Shown piece by piece: positions 17,324 to 26,160 of a stretch of 64,000 nt of DNA. Made by a program: the position numbers and the translations under genes. The DNA is from JBGTSJ01 sp041940305. GTDB lineage: Bacteria > Planctomycetota > Planctomycetia > Planctomycetales > Planctomycetaceae. Numbering within the stretch: position 1 is the stretch's first letter; the number at the start of each line of letters is the position of its first letter. Below the pieces are notes generated by a model. It searched no databases. It saw nothing but the letters and a program-made list of their open reading frames with translations, and had not been told where the DNA came from. Where the stretch lies: contig JBGTSJ010000005.1 in the NCBI GenBank assembly GCA_041940305.1, positions 269,974 through 333,973 of the forward strand, written 5' to 3'.

Positions 17324-18694
17324 ATGTTCGGCAGCGGCTCCCCAACCAAACTGGATATTGCGCCACCCATCGTCGAACGGGATGACCGGCTGCAGCGCGT
17401 CAAGAAGGACCTGCACAAGCGGCTGATTGCGGGGCTCGACGTTTCGGCCATCGGCCAGATGGACGACTACGAACTGCGTCGCGAGCTGCGGCGCGGCGCG
17501 GAGGAACTGTGCAGCTACCGGTCCGACCTGCTGAGCTACGACGAGCGCGACCGGCTGATCAACGAGCTCATTGATGAGACACTGGGGTTGGGACCGCTTG
17601 AGCCGCTGCTCCGGGATCCGACGATCTCTGACATTCTCATCAACGGTCCCTCCACGGTGTACGTGGAGCGCCGCGGCCGCCTCGAGCGGACGGACGTCGA
17701 ATTCCATGACGACCACCACCTGCTGGAAATCGTGCAGCGGATTGCGACGCGAGTCGGCCGACGACTCGACGAATCGAGCCCGATGGTTGACGCGCGGCTG
17801 GAGGACGGCAGCCGCGTGAACGCCGTCATCCGGCCGCTGGCCCTGGACGGCGCGCTGGTGTCCATTCGCCGGTTTTCGGCGCGCCCGCTGCTCGCCGGCG
17901 ATCTGATCGCCCGCAACTCGGCCGCGCCGGAAATGATCGAATTCCTGTCGGCGTGCGTCCGGGCCCGGCTGAACATGGTGGTGTCGGGAGGGACCGGGAG
18001 CGGCAAGACGACGCTGCTGAACATGCTGTCGGGCTACATCTCCCACGACGAGCGGGTCGCCACAATTGAGGATGCCGCCGAGCTGCGCCTGCAGCAGCCG
18101 CACCTCGCGCGGATGGAGACCAGGCCCCCGAACGTCGAGAACCGGGGCGAGATCACGGCGCGCGACCTTGTGCGGAATGCGCTGCGAATGCGGCCGGACC
18201 GGATCATCGTCGGCGAGTGCCGCGGGTCTGAGGCGTTCGACATGCTGCAGGCGATGAACACCGGTCATGACGGCAGCCTGACGACCGTGCACGCGAATGA
18301 CACGCGCGATGCGGTCAGCCGTCTCGAAATGCTGGTCGCCCTTGCCGGTTTCGATATTCCGCAGTGGTTCATTCGCAAACAGATCGCCTCGGCCATCCAG
18401 ATCGTGGTGCAGACGCGTCGGCTGAGCGGCGGCCAGCGGCGGATCGTGCAGATCTCCGAGATCACGGGGGTGCAGTCCGACAACGTGAGCATGCACGACG
18501 TTTTTCACTTCGAGCAGACCGGCGTGGACGAGAAGGGAGCGGCCGTCGGATCGTTCCATGCGACGGGGATTCAGCCCCGGTGCCTGCAGCGGTTCAAGTC
18601 CTGCGGCATCGACGTCCCGCTTTCGATGTTCGAGCGGCGCGTGCTGACGCACGCCCGTTCTGATGCATACACTGTCGGGAGGCCGGGATCATGA
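17324..18694 (+). CDS. cpaF: Tad/Flp pilus secretion ATPase CpaF (TadA)
   Basis: A 456-residue GspE/CpaF-family hexameric ATPase that powers pilin polymerisation at the cytoplasmic face of the inner membrane. It has Walker A VVSGGTGSGKTTLLNML (Lys228), the Asp box ERVATIEDAAELRL, Walker B RPDRIIVGECRGSEAFD and the His-box-like TGHDGSLTTVHAND. The N-terminal part (LINELIDETLGLGPLEPLL, TISDILINGPSTVYVER) is typical of CpaF rather than PilB. The stop codon overlaps the tadB start (ATGA). Confidence 0.95.
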   Translation: MFGSGSPTKLDIAPPIVERDDRLQRVKKDLHKRLIAGLDVSAIGQMDDYELRRELRRGAEELCSYRSDLLSYDERDRLINELIDETLGLGPLEPLLRDPTISDILINGPSTVYVERRGRLERTDVEFHDDHHLLEIVQRIATRVGRRLDESSPMVDARLEDGSRVNAVIRPLALDGALVSIRRFSARPLLAGDLIARNSAAPEMIEFLSACVRARLNMVVSGGTGSGKTTLLNMLSGYISHDERVATIEDAAELRLQQPHLARMETRPPNVENRGEITARDLVRNALRMRPDRIIVGECRGSEAFDMLQAMNTGHDGSLTTVHANDTRDAVSRLEMLVALAGFDIPQWFIRKQIASAIQIVVQTRRLSGGQRRIVQISEITGVQSDNVSMHDVFHFEQTGVDEKGAAVGSFHATGIQPRCLQRFKSCGIDVPLSMFERRVLTHARSDAYTVGRPGS

Positions 18695-19644
18695 GTCTGG
18701 GCCACTCGCCACTTCTGACCGCTGCCGCCGTCGTTGCCGGAATCGGCTGCGGCGGCTTTGTGCTATACGAGGTCCTGCTCCGTTACCGGGGGCAGGTTCG
18801 ATCGCGCCTGTCGGAAGAGTTCGGGGAAGGGCACCTGCGTTCCTCCCGGACGACGTTGTTCAAGGACCTCAGCAAGCTCGCTCAGGAGGCCGACGCCGAG
18901 CAGGGATCGTTCGTGGCCCGCTGGGAACTGATCCTGGAGCAGGCCGACGTCAACTTTTCACTGAGGCAGCTGTTGCTGTTCACGCTGCTCAGCGGGGTGT
19001 TCGTCGCTTTAGGCGTCCTGCTGTGCTTCCACTCGGTGATCGGAACCTGCATGGCGATGCTGCCGGGAGCGGCGCTGCCGGCGCTGTACACGCTCGCCAG
19101 GCGCCGGAAGCGAATCGAAACGCTGCGCCGTCAACTGCCGGACGCGTTCGAAATTATGAGCCGCTCGATCCGGGCCGGACAGACGGTGCCGCGCAGCTTT
19201 CAGGTTGTTGCAGACGATTTCGATCCGCCGCTGGGGGACGAGTTCGGCTGGTGCTACGAGCAGCAGAACCTCGGCCTGCCGCCTGACGTGGCGCTGCGCG
19301 ACCTGGCGCGCCGGACGGGGGTGCCCGAGCTGCAAATGCTGGTGGTGGCGCTCCTGGTGCAGCGGCAGTCCGGCGGCAGCCCGGTTGAGCTGCTGGAGAA
19401 CCTGGCACTGGTCGTCCGCAAGCGGAACCGTCTGCGCGAGAAGGTGAAATCACTGACGGCCGAGGGGCGGATGCAGGCGATGGTGCTGCTGTGCATACCG
19501 CCGGCCGTGGTGGCGGCCGTCTCGATGACCAACCCCGATTACATGAGCGCGTTGTGGGCACAGCCCTGGCTGCTCGCCGGGATGGCTGCCTCCGAGGTGA
19601 TTGGTGCGCTCTGGATTCGCCGGATCATCACATTCCGATATTGA
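18691..19644 (+). CDS. tadB: Tad pilus inner-membrane platform protein TadB
   Basis: A 317-residue type II secretion system F-family protein. An N-terminal membrane segment (~8-28), a pair near residues 90-135 (LLLFTLLSGVFVALGVLLCF) and C-terminal segments (~260-310) bracket a cytoplasmic T2SSF domain containing PDAFEIMSRSIRAGQTVPRSF. With TadC it forms the inner-membrane platform driven by CpaF. Start overlaps the cpaF stop by 4 bp; tadC begins 8 bp after its end. Confidence 0.92.
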   Translation: MSLGHSPLLTAAAVVAGIGCGGFVLYEVLLRYRGQVRSRLSEEFGEGHLRSSRTTLFKDLSKLAQEADAEQGSFVARWELILEQADVNFSLRQLLLFTLLSGVFVALGVLLCFHSVIGTCMAMLPGAALPALYTLARRRKRIETLRRQLPDAFEIMSRSIRAGQTVPRSFQVVADDFDPPLGDEFGWCYEQQNLGLPPDVALRDLARRTGVPELQMLVVALLVQRQSGGSPVELLENLALVVRKRNRLREKVKSLTAEGRMQAMVLLCIPPAVVAAVSMTNPDYMSALWAQPWLLAGMAASEVIGALWIRRIITFRY

Positions 19645-19652
19645 GGTGACCG

Positions 19653-20627
19653 ATGTCCGCCCTGAGCCCGCAAGCATCGCTTCTACTGGTGTTCCTCGCC
19701 GTGACGGCACTCGTCGCGATCGTGGGGGCCTGGGCCATTGCGGGGGATTCGCAGGTGACGCAGCGGATCGGAGAGCTGTCCGACCCGCACAGCGCGTTTA
19801 TCCGCAAACGGATGCGAGGAGCCGGCCGTTCCTTTGGCAGCTCGTTGCAACAACTGCTTACATCCCTGGGTCTGAAGCTGCTCCCAACCGCCGATGCCGG
19901 ACACTCGCAACTGCAGGAGCGATTCCTCAGTGCGGGCATCTATTCCCCCACGGGACCGTTCGTCTTCGCGGCGGTGAGGTTCGTGGGGGGATTGATTCTT
20001 CCCGGGCTGGTCCTCGTCGCCGGAGTGATCGGGCTGGCCGACCTCTGGGACTCGGTGCTGTCAGCGTCCGTGATCGGCGCGATCGGGTTCTTCGGACCGA
20101 CGCTATGGCTGCACTCCCGCGTGTCGCGGCGTCAAATGCTCCTGCGCACGTCGCTACCTGACTTCCTGGACCTGATGGTGACATGCCTGGAAGCCGGCCA
20201 GAGTTTTGAGGCCGCATTGCAACGCGTCACTTCGGAGATGCGGACGGCCCATCCGGTGCTCGCGCTGGAGCTGATGATCGTCCAGCGGGAGCTTGCGCTG
20301 GGAGCGACGCCGTTTCGCGTCCTGCGCAACTTTGCGGAGCGATCCCGGCTGGACGTTGTCCGGACGCTGGCCACATTCGTCGATCAGGCGCAGAAGTTCG
20401 GCTGCAGCATGACCGAATCTTTGCGCACGCATGCCGAGATGCTGCGTGAACTTCGGGAACAGCGAGCGGAAGAGATGGCGCAGAAGGCCGCGGTGAAGAT
20501 TCTGTTTCCAACGCTGCTGTTCATCTTCCCTCCCATCCTGATCACGCTGGCGGGGCCGGCAGTGCTCGAGTTCCAGCAGAAACTTCGCCCGACCACTGAA
20601 GAAGCCGTCGAGTCGTCCGTCCAATGA
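19653..20627 (+). CDS. tadC: Tad pilus inner-membrane platform protein TadC
   Basis: A 324-residue T2SSF-domain protein, second half of the Tad platform. The N-terminal TM is ~8-30, a TM pair lies near 100-150, then LPDFLDLMVTCLEAGQSFEAALQRV, the family signature, and a C-terminal TM (ILFPTLLFIFPPILITLAG). It is translated right after tadB, and its stop overlaps the next start (ATGA), consistent with translational coupling. Confidence 0.92.
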   Translation: MSALSPQASLLLVFLAVTALVAIVGAWAIAGDSQVTQRIGELSDPHSAFIRKRMRGAGRSFGSSLQQLLTSLGLKLLPTADAGHSQLQERFLSAGIYSPTGPFVFAAVRFVGGLILPGLVLVAGVIGLADLWDSVLSASVIGAIGFFGPTLWLHSRVSRRQMLLRTSLPDFLDLMVTCLEAGQSFEAALQRVTSEMRTAHPVLALELMIVQRELALGATPFRVLRNFAERSRLDVVRTLATFVDQAQKFGCSMTESLRTHAEMLRELREQRAEEMAQKAAVKILFPTLLFIFPPILITLAGPAVLEFQQKLRPTTEEAVESSVQ

Positions 20628-21106
20628 TTCCGTCGAGCCGACATGCCCGCCGTGATCGCATGCTGACCGCGGGCACCTTGCGCATTCATGCTCGCCGCAG
20701 GAGGCCGCGCCGCGCGGCCACTGCGCTGGAACTGGTGTGCATCCTGCCGGTGCTCCTGGGGATCGTCCTGGGGGCCGTCGATCTGGGTCGATTCGCGCAG
20801 TATGAAAACATTCTGGGCAACGCTGCACGCGAGGGATCGCATTACGGCGCGACGCATCGGCGGACGCCGCTGACAGCGGCGGCCTGGGAGTCGGGATTGA
20901 GGACCGCCGTGCTGGACGAAGCCGCGCATTTGTCGGAGTTCGACGCAGCACTGCTCGAGATCGAAATCGAGAACTTCAATCAGGCAGACGGCACTCGGCG
21001 CGTGGAAGTGGAGGCGAGCTATCCATTTGAGACGGTCGTCAACTGGCCCGGCCTCCCGAGCCGGATCGACCTGCGTCGCCGCGTCGCCTTCCAGGAGTAC
21101 CGATGA
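20624..21106 (+). CDS. TadE-like minor pseudopilin (first copy)
   Basis: A 160-residue protein with a basic N-terminus and one hydrophobic segment: RRAATALELVCILPVLLGIV, then VDLGRFAQYENILGNAAREG. This is the TadE pattern, where a prepilin peptidase cuts before the hydrophobic stretch and the conserved Glu follows. TadE-type proteins are minor pseudopilins of the Tad pilus. Both ends overlap neighbouring genes by ATGA, so it belongs to the same transcript. No prepilin peptidase gene is in the window. Confidence 0.82.
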   Translation: MIPSSRHARRDRMLTAGTLRIHARRRRPRRAATALELVCILPVLLGIVLGAVDLGRFAQYENILGNAAREGSHYGATHRRTPLTAAAWESGLRTAVLDEAAHLSEFDAALLEIEIENFNQADGTRRVEVEASYPFETVVNWPGLPSRIDLRRRVAFQEYR

Positions 21107-21603
21107 GACGTCTGCGATCGAATACGCGGAGCGGCGGCGAAGCGGCACGACACAGCACGTCGTTGCGAGTCGCACGCGGCGGCGCTGCCCTTGTTGAGGG
21201 TTCGATCGTGCTGACGGTCTTTCTGACGATCATCTTCGTGCTCTTCGACCTCGGTCTGGCGGTGATGCGCGAGAACACCCTGGCTGAAACCGCCCGCCGC
21301 CTGGCACGGGAAGCATCCCTGCGGGGGGAGAAAGCCGCCGTGGACCGCATTCCGTGGGGGCCCGGTTCCCGGCTCGAAACGGCCGACGACGTCACAGACC
21401 TGGCGAATACGGCACGGTCCCGACTCATGATGATGGAACCCGGAAGTGTGCAGATCGACGTCACCTGGCCCGACGGGGGAAATCGTCCCGGCGATCGCGT
21501 AACGGTGATTCTTACTTATCAACACCAAACGACCTTGCCGTTCCTATTCGGATCGCAGCCGCTGGAGTTGCGGGGCGAATCAACGATGCGCATTGAGCGG
21601 TAG
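21103..21603 (+). CDS. TadE/TadG-like minor pseudopilin (second copy)
   Basis: A 166-residue relative of the preceding protein. A basic, low-complexity N-terminus leads into ARGGAALVEGSIVLTVFLTI, then IFVLFDLGLAVMRENTLAET. The conserved Glu after the processing site is present. The periplasmic part is mainly beta-like (VQIDVTWPDGGNRPGDRVTV). It overlaps the upstream stop by 4 bp. Two TadE-type proteins in a row before a TadG is a common Tad arrangement. Confidence 0.8.
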   Translation: MRRLRSNTRSGGEAARHSTSLRVARGGAALVEGSIVLTVFLTIIFVLFDLGLAVMRENTLAETARRLAREASLRGEKAAVDRIPWGPGSRLETADDVTDLANTARSRLMMMEPGSVQIDVTWPDGGNRPGDRVTVILTYQHQTTLPFLFGSQPLELRGESTMRIER

Positions 21604-21658
21604 CCCGGTGGGCGCATCGCAACAGACGGGAAGCTTCGATTCATTCCCGATCCTCTCG

Positions 21659-23212
21659 ATGGCGAGTCATTCGATGAAATGCGGAGTCACTATCCTGGAC
21701 GGACGCGTGTCATTCCGACAGGGAAGCAGCACGCGCGTGCGACGACGCGACGAGCGCCGTGCTGACAACCGCGCCGGAAAGGTTCTGGTGCTGTTCGCGG
21801 TGCTGCTGCCGGCGATGCTGGCAGTGACGGGGCTGATCATTGACGGAGGGATTCTCCAGGGAACGTACCGCAACACTCAGCACGTCAGCGACGCGGCCGC
21901 GACGGCCGCCGCGCGCAATCTGCAGCGGGGTGTCACGGAAATTGAAGCCATCAATACGGCCGAACAGTTTGTGCAGACCTGGAACGGGCTCGGTTCGGCC
22001 AATGTCGCGGTCAATATCCCGCCTGCGACCGGCTTGTATGCAGGGGACACGAACTGCGTCGAGGTCGAGGTGACCCAACGGGCGGATACGCACTTTTATG
22101 GATTCGTCGGCGGCGACTCGGCCGTCGAGGTGCAGACGCGGTCGGTCGCCGGCCTCAAGCCCAGCACGGCGGGTGCGGCGATCGTTGTACTGGATCCTGA
22201 TCCGCCGGCGCTCTCGGTGCCGCCACTGCCGGGCATTCTTCCGGCATTGCCATCGTTAATCGGCGGGTTTGAGATTGAAGGACTGGGTACAGTCCGCGTC
22301 GACGGCGCGGTGCTCGTCAATACGGAGTGGGGTGGATTTGACGAGGACGGCAACGCCGTCGGCAGCACCGCTCCGCCTCCGTTTGCGATCGCCTCGATCA
22401 ATCTGCTCACTCCGCAGCGACTGCGTGCCAGGGACATTCGCGTGGTGGGCGGAGTTGACAATCCCAATGCATACGGAAACTTCGTGATCGGCGACCCCAG
22501 TCCGCTCGTGGCAGGACGCCTCGCGGTTCCCGATCCGCTTCTGAACCTGCCAGTCCCCACGACGGCCAGCGACCCGGTGAACGTGAACGCGACGCTGCGC
22601 GGCGGGGTGAACATCGTCGGGCTCCCGCTGCTCGGACTGCAGACCCTTAACCCCGGCGTGTACGACTGGATTCAGGTGACGTCGGGGCGGGTTCGGTTCA
22701 ATCCGGGGATCTACATCATCCGCAGCGTGAACCCTGTGACACAGATTGCTCTCAACTTCCTTGCGGGAGAGATCGAAGCACGAGGCGTCATGTTCTACAT
22801 CACGAATTCACCGGGATACACGGCGGCCTCCGGTCTTCCCGATGCCAACGACAGCTCGACAGCGCCGCCAGCGCCGGGAGTTCTCACGCTGCTGCCGAGC
22901 GCGGTCATCAATCTGGCGTTGCCGACCTGCGACATTTCCGGATTGAACGACCCGTCGAGCCCGTTTCACGGAATCACAATCTATCAGCGCCGCATGGATC
23001 GGCGTCCCATTGCACTCGTGACCGGGCTTCTGGGAGGACCAGGAGTACAGGGGACCGTGTATGCCAAGTGGGGCCACATCATTCTCGCATCTCGCGGAAA
23101 CGTGAACTGTTCGTTTGTCGGTGGCACGGTGCGAATCGTAACTACACTGCCGACGACGATCGCGCCGTCTCAGCTGCTGCCGCCGGCTCAGGACGTGTAC
23201 CTGCTTGAGTAG
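21659..23212 (+). CDS. TadG-like Flp pilus-associated protein
   Basis: About 517 residues. A basic N-terminus is followed by NRAGKVLVLFAVLLPAMLAV, then TGLIIDGGILQGTYRNTQHVSDAAATAAARNL, the TadG/TadE-G N-terminal domain. The rest is a long extracytoplasmic region rich in Pro, Val and Gly with no von Willebrand A motif. One stretch (PPALSVPPLPGILPALPSLI) is proline-rich. It probably decorates or anchors the pilus. Possible starts are 21659, 21674 and a TTG at 21593 overlapping the upstream gene; 21659 is a compromise. It ends the operon. Confidence 0.78.
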   Translation: MASHSMKCGVTILDGRVSFRQGSSTRVRRRDERRADNRAGKVLVLFAVLLPAMLAVTGLIIDGGILQGTYRNTQHVSDAAATAAARNLQRGVTEIEAINTAEQFVQTWNGLGSANVAVNIPPATGLYAGDTNCVEVEVTQRADTHFYGFVGGDSAVEVQTRSVAGLKPSTAGAAIVVLDPDPPALSVPPLPGILPALPSLIGGFEIEGLGTVRVDGAVLVNTEWGGFDEDGNAVGSTAPPPFAIASINLLTPQRLRARDIRVVGGVDNPNAYGNFVIGDPSPLVAGRLAVPDPLLNLPVPTTASDPVNVNATLRGGVNIVGLPLLGLQTLNPGVYDWIQVTSGRVRFNPGIYIIRSVNPVTQIALNFLAGEIEARGVMFYITNSPGYTAASGLPDANDSSTAPPAPGVLTLLPSAVINLALPTCDISGLNDPSSPFHGITIYQRRMDRRPIALVTGLLGGPGVQGTVYAKWGHIILASRGNVNCSFVGGTVRIVTTLPTTIAPSQLLPPAQDVYLLE

Positions 23213-23607
23213 TCCGTCCATGCAGAGGCAGCCGCCCCCGGGGGCTGCATTGCGGCAGCGATTCTCGGACAGCGGCCCATCAAGCCGTCGTGGTGACATC
23301 GTGAGAACGGCTGATCCTCGGAGGTCGATCCTGTGATTCGCCGAGCGTGCACGCCGAATCCGCCCGGCCGCGCGTAACGGCTGGCACACTTTTCCGCTCG
23401 GACAGGCGGTCGGCAGTGAGTGCGTATGCGGCACTTTGCCGCAGACTTGTTGCGCGCGGCCGAGTTGATAGACTGACCCAACACAGGAAATTAAGGCCGT
23501 CCTCGTGCTGCGAAGTCAAACTTGGCGGGAGTGCGATCCGGCAGGTTGAGGAAGCCAGGCGCCTCGCGACCGACGAATCGCGTAACCCCCATCAACAAAA
23601 CGACTTA
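23213..23607. other. Intergenic region between tadG and tRNA-Lys
   Basis: About 395 bp without a convincing gene on either strand. It contains short GC-rich hairpin-forming stretches directly after tadG and a promoter-like pattern near 23447-23474, but nothing else I can identify. Confidence 0.45.
23447..23474 (+). promoter_or_regulatory. Candidate extended -10 promoter for tRNA-Lys
   Basis: TTGTTG (23447-23452), 16 bases, then TAGACT (23469-23474) preceded by TGA, giving an extended -10 (TGn). It lies 134 bp before the tRNA. The same TGnTAGACT arrangement precedes the tRNA-Arg gene. Pattern match only. Confidence 0.3.
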
Positions 23608-23680
23608 GCCTCTATAGCTCAATTGGTAGAGCAACTGACTCTTAATCAGTAGGTTCCAGGTTCGAGTCCTGGTGGAGGCA
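23608..23680 (+). tRNA. tRNA-Lys (anticodon CTT)
   Basis: A 73-base cloverleaf. The acceptor strand GCCTCTA pairs with TGGAGGC, with discriminator A at 23680. The D arm is GCTC/GAGC with loop AATTGGTA. The anticodon arm ACTGA/TCAGT has loop CTCTTAA (anticodon CTT). The T arm is CCAGG/CCTGG with TTCGAGT. The 3' CCA is not encoded. It reads AAG codons. Confidence 0.97.
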
Positions 23681-23690
23681 ATCCTCGGAG

Positions 23691-23722
23691 GCCGTCGCCG
23701 TTTAACGGTGCGGCTTCTTTTT
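23691..23722 (+). terminator. Rho-independent terminator of tRNA-Lys
   Basis: Ten bases after the tRNA, GCCG...CGGC and CCGTT...AACGG form a short two-part hairpin followed by TTCTTTTT. The position and T-tract fit intrinsic termination of the tRNA transcript. Confidence 0.6.
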
Positions 23723-23735
23723 GTTCGTTGAGCCG

Positions 23736-24020
23736 CTATTCGACGACGTCGTCGAGCGCAGAGACGCTGACGACGTCCGAGCGGTTCACGAGCACGTGGG
23801 TGCGGTTGGCGCGGACGCCATGTCGCTTGGTGTCCAGGACATACAGCTCACGCGTGGTGTGACTGTCGCGCAGGTCGTGGACGTCGGCTTGCTCAATGAC
23901 CAGATACCGATGGTCGCCGCCGGCGAACGTGCCAATGACCACGTATGGACTGGCGAGGTCGAGGACGACTTCACGGCCCTGCAGTGTGGTCAGCGCGTCA
24001 GATTGCGGCGAGTCGGACAT
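23736..24020 (-). CDS. Conserved-looking hypothetical small protein
   Basis: A 94-residue protein starting MSDSPQSDALTTLQGREVVL. The body is beta-rich, LASPYVVIGTFAGGDHRYLV, with RELYVLDTKRHGVRANR, and ends in acidic VSALDDVVE. No membrane segment or known motif. An upstream in-frame ATG at 24077 would add 19 unlikely residues. It runs convergent to tRNA-Lys and diverges from the PMI-like gene. I do not recognise a family; the strand-like pattern suggests a small beta-barrel, which is inference. Confidence 0.55.
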   Translation of the reverse strand: MSDSPQSDALTTLQGREVVLDLASPYVVIGTFAGGDHRYLVIEQADVHDLRDSHTTRELYVLDTKRHGVRANRTHVLVNRSDVVSVSALDDVVE

Positions 24021-24193
24021 CGTTGTCGGTCTCAGTGGTTGATGTCGATCGTCGCAAACGTGTGAGGGACGCGTCAATGAAGGAGAAGCCTTCGTTCGTA
24101 CCAGCGCCGCAGCTTTGAAAAACGATCGGGAGGCCGTCAGAATGCGGTTTCCGTCTCATTCCCTGCGATCGATTTTCGGAGTTTCTGCCGGCT

Positions 24194-25417
24194 ATGCCCA
24201 CCGTCGCCCAGCTTGCGTCCGCCGCCCTCACCGCCACAGACGGCCTGTTCCGCCTCGCCCCCACATGGGTGCCGCGGTCGTTCCTGCAGCCAGGGCGGCG
24301 GCTGAAGCTGCATCCGGCCGACTATTACGCGCTGGGAACGCATCGCGGGGGCATTGACGAGCGGTGGTTCGCGTCGACGACCGAGGCGGCCAATGAGAAC
24401 CGCGCCCATGACGAGGGACTGAGCTACTGCGTCCACGGAAAGGAGCGGTTTCTGCTGCGGGACGCCGTCGCTGAGCTCGGCGCCGAGGCGATCGGCGACC
24501 ACATCTGGAGCACCTACCAGAAGTGGCCGGTGTATTCGAAGTTCTTCGACAATATGGGTCCGATTCCGCACCACATGCACCAGAACGCCGAGCAGGCCAA
24601 GCTCGTCGGGCAGGAGGGGAAGCCGGAGTCGTACTACTTCCCGCCGCAGCTGAACAATGTGGGGAACAACTTTCCGTACACGTTCATGGGGCTGGAGCCG
24701 GGAACGACGAAACAGGACGTGGTGGACTGCCTCGACCGCTGGAACGACGGTGACAACGGCATCCTGGACCTGTCGAAGGCTTTCCGCCTGAAACCGGGGA
24801 CAGGCTGGCTGATTCCGCCGTGCGTGCTGCATGCTCCGGGGTCGCTGCTGACGTATGAGCCGCAATGGGGGAGCGACGTGTTCGGGATGTACCAATCGAT
24901 GGTGGAAGGCCGCGCCGTGCCGCGCTCCCTGCTCACCAAGGACTTCCCCGAAGCGAAGCACAACGATAACGCCTACCTGGTCGATGCGCTCGACTGGGAA
25001 AAGAACGTCGATCCGAGTTTCAAGGACTCAAACTACCTCGAGCCGATCGTCGCCGCGGGCGGCGACAAGGAAGGCTGGGTGGACCGCTGGATCGTCTACG
25101 GCAAGGTCGACGGCCAGCAGCTCTTCACCGCCAAGGAACTGACGCTGCAGCCCGGCGCGAAGTGCACGATCAAGGACGGCGGCGCCTACGGCTGGATCAC
25201 GGTGCAGGGGAGCGGCTCGATCGGCAAGCTGAAGCTGCAGACGCCGGCAATGATCCGGTTCGGGGCGATGACCGAGGACGAGGTGTTCGTGACCGCGAAG
25301 GCGGCGGCGAATGGCGTGACGTTCGAGAACACCGGGACGGAGCCGCTCGTGGGCTTGCGTTACTTCGGACCGAATGCACAACCGAAGGCGCCGGAAGTGG
25401 GGGCGCATCGGAAGTAA
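24194..25417 (+). CDS. Phosphomannose-isomerase/cupin-like protein
   Basis: A 407-residue protein with two jelly-roll-like parts. DNMGPIPHHMHQNAEQAKLVG and later TGWLIPPCVLHAPGSLL place His/Glu residues as in the zinc site of type I phosphomannose isomerases and related cupins. A second cupin-like region follows (~270-380; ELTLQPGAKCTIKDGGAYGW). There is no signal peptide, so it is cytoplasmic. A TIM-barrel isomerase-like gene lies 780 bp downstream on the same strand, and a RAYT/REP element sits between them. A role in sugar or sugar-phosphate isomerisation is inferred from fold and neighbour. Confidence 0.65.
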   Translation: MPTVAQLASAALTATDGLFRLAPTWVPRSFLQPGRRLKLHPADYYALGTHRGGIDERWFASTTEAANENRAHDEGLSYCVHGKERFLLRDAVAELGAEAIGDHIWSTYQKWPVYSKFFDNMGPIPHHMHQNAEQAKLVGQEGKPESYYFPPQLNNVGNNFPYTFMGLEPGTTKQDVVDCLDRWNDGDNGILDLSKAFRLKPGTGWLIPPCVLHAPGSLLTYEPQWGSDVFGMYQSMVEGRAVPRSLLTKDFPEAKHNDNAYLVDALDWEKNVDPSFKDSNYLEPIVAAGGDKEGWVDRWIVYGKVDGQQLFTAKELTLQPGAKCTIKDGGAYGWITVQGSGSIGKLKLQTPAMIRFGAMTEDEVFVTAKAAANGVTFENTGTEPLVGLRYFGPNAQPKAPEVGAHRK

Positions 25418-25463
25418 CACCCCAAACCGACGCTCCGCCGTTGGCGTACCACTGGGCGAATTC

Positions 25464-25483
25464 GCCGACGGCAAGCCGTCGGC
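25464..25483 (+). repeat. REP-like hairpin, family A copy 1
   Basis: GCCGACGGC-AA-GCCGTCGGC, a perfect 9-bp stem, followed by TTGG. It sits 17 bp before the start of the RAYT-like gene. Copy 3 (26161) has the same orientation and copy 2 (26105) the opposite one. Confidence 0.75.
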
Positions 25484-25499
25484 TTGGATGCAAGGTGCA

Positions 25500-26099
25500 A
25501 TGGGGGACCAATCGACACCGGCCGTTCATCCCGTTGGCGGTAAGTGGTGGCTTGAGACGTGGACAACGTATGGATCGTGGTTGCCCGGTGATCCGCGGGG
25601 GTTTCGGACATGGCGCGGACGCGAGTACGAGCCGCCGCCGAAGCGGTATGCGTCGGGCGATGAGACGCCGTATCGGGCCGCTGATTACGCCGAGCGAAAT
25701 CGACTCTGTCAAGGGATCAGCGAGGACTCGGTGACGTTGGGCCGAGAGTACCGCCGCATCGCACGCGATGCCTGCGTCGCCGATTCCAATGAACTCGGAT
25801 TGTCGGCAACGGTGATCGCCGTGGGCGCCGCGCACACGCATTTGCTAGCCCGGTTCGGGTCGCGGCCAAATCGTCAGACGGTGGGTCGACTCAAGTCGAT
25901 GATGACGCGGGCGATCAAGGAGGCCGAAGCGGGTTTTGATCCGAAGAAGCGCACATGGTCGAAAGGCTGTCATCCGAGTTCATGCGGGGACGAGCGTGAA
26001 TATCACGCGAAATTCCGATACGTTGTGCGGCACCGGGATGAGGGTGCGGCGGTGCATGTGTGGCCGAACGTGATCGTCGCCCCCGATCAATTCCCGTAA
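25500..26099 (+). CDS. RAYT-like protein (REP-associated tyrosine transposase family)
   Basis: A 199-residue protein. The N-terminal signature WLETWTTYGSWLPGDPRGF is shared with the broken gene at 33802-34364 (WTTYGTWLPGDERGW) and with IS200-like Y1 transposases associated with REPs. AAHTHLLARF is in the place of the HUH metal motif, and a basic helix (RLKSMMTRAIKEAE) follows. A C-terminal FRYVVRHRDEG corresponds to the conserved YV segment of the family. The start at 25500 has AAGGTG upstream and lies after the first hairpin; the frame also opens inside the upstream gene. Flanking inverted hairpins make this a REP/RAYT unit. The HUH motif is non-canonical (Thr between the histidines), so activity is uncertain. 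Confidence 0.65.
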   Translation: MGDQSTPAVHPVGGKWWLETWTTYGSWLPGDPRGFRTWRGREYEPPPKRYASGDETPYRAADYAERNRLCQGISEDSVTLGREYRRIARDACVADSNELGLSATVIAVGAAHTHLLARFGSRPNRQTVGRLKSMMTRAIKEAEAGFDPKKRTWSKGCHPSSCGDEREYHAKFRYVVRHRDEGAAVHVWPNVIVAPDQFP

Positions 26100-26104
26100 T
26101 TTAA

Positions 26105-26124
26105 GCCGACGGCTTTGCCGTCGG
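26105..26124 (-). repeat. REP-like hairpin, family A copy 2 (inverted)
   Basis: GCCGACGGC-TTT-GCCGTCGG, 8-bp stem, 5 bp after the RAYT-like stop codon. Its reverse complement (CCGACGGCAAAGCCGTCGGC then TT) matches copies 1 and 3, so the gene is bracketed by inverted copies. Confidence 0.75.
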
Positions 26125-26160
26125 AGATTTCAGTCCATCGATCATTCACAATTCACGATC

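Noticed and set aside
17270..18652. 460-codon frame antisense to cpaF
   Set aside because: Arg/His/Pro/Gln-rich composition typical of an antisense shadow; cpaF is unambiguous.
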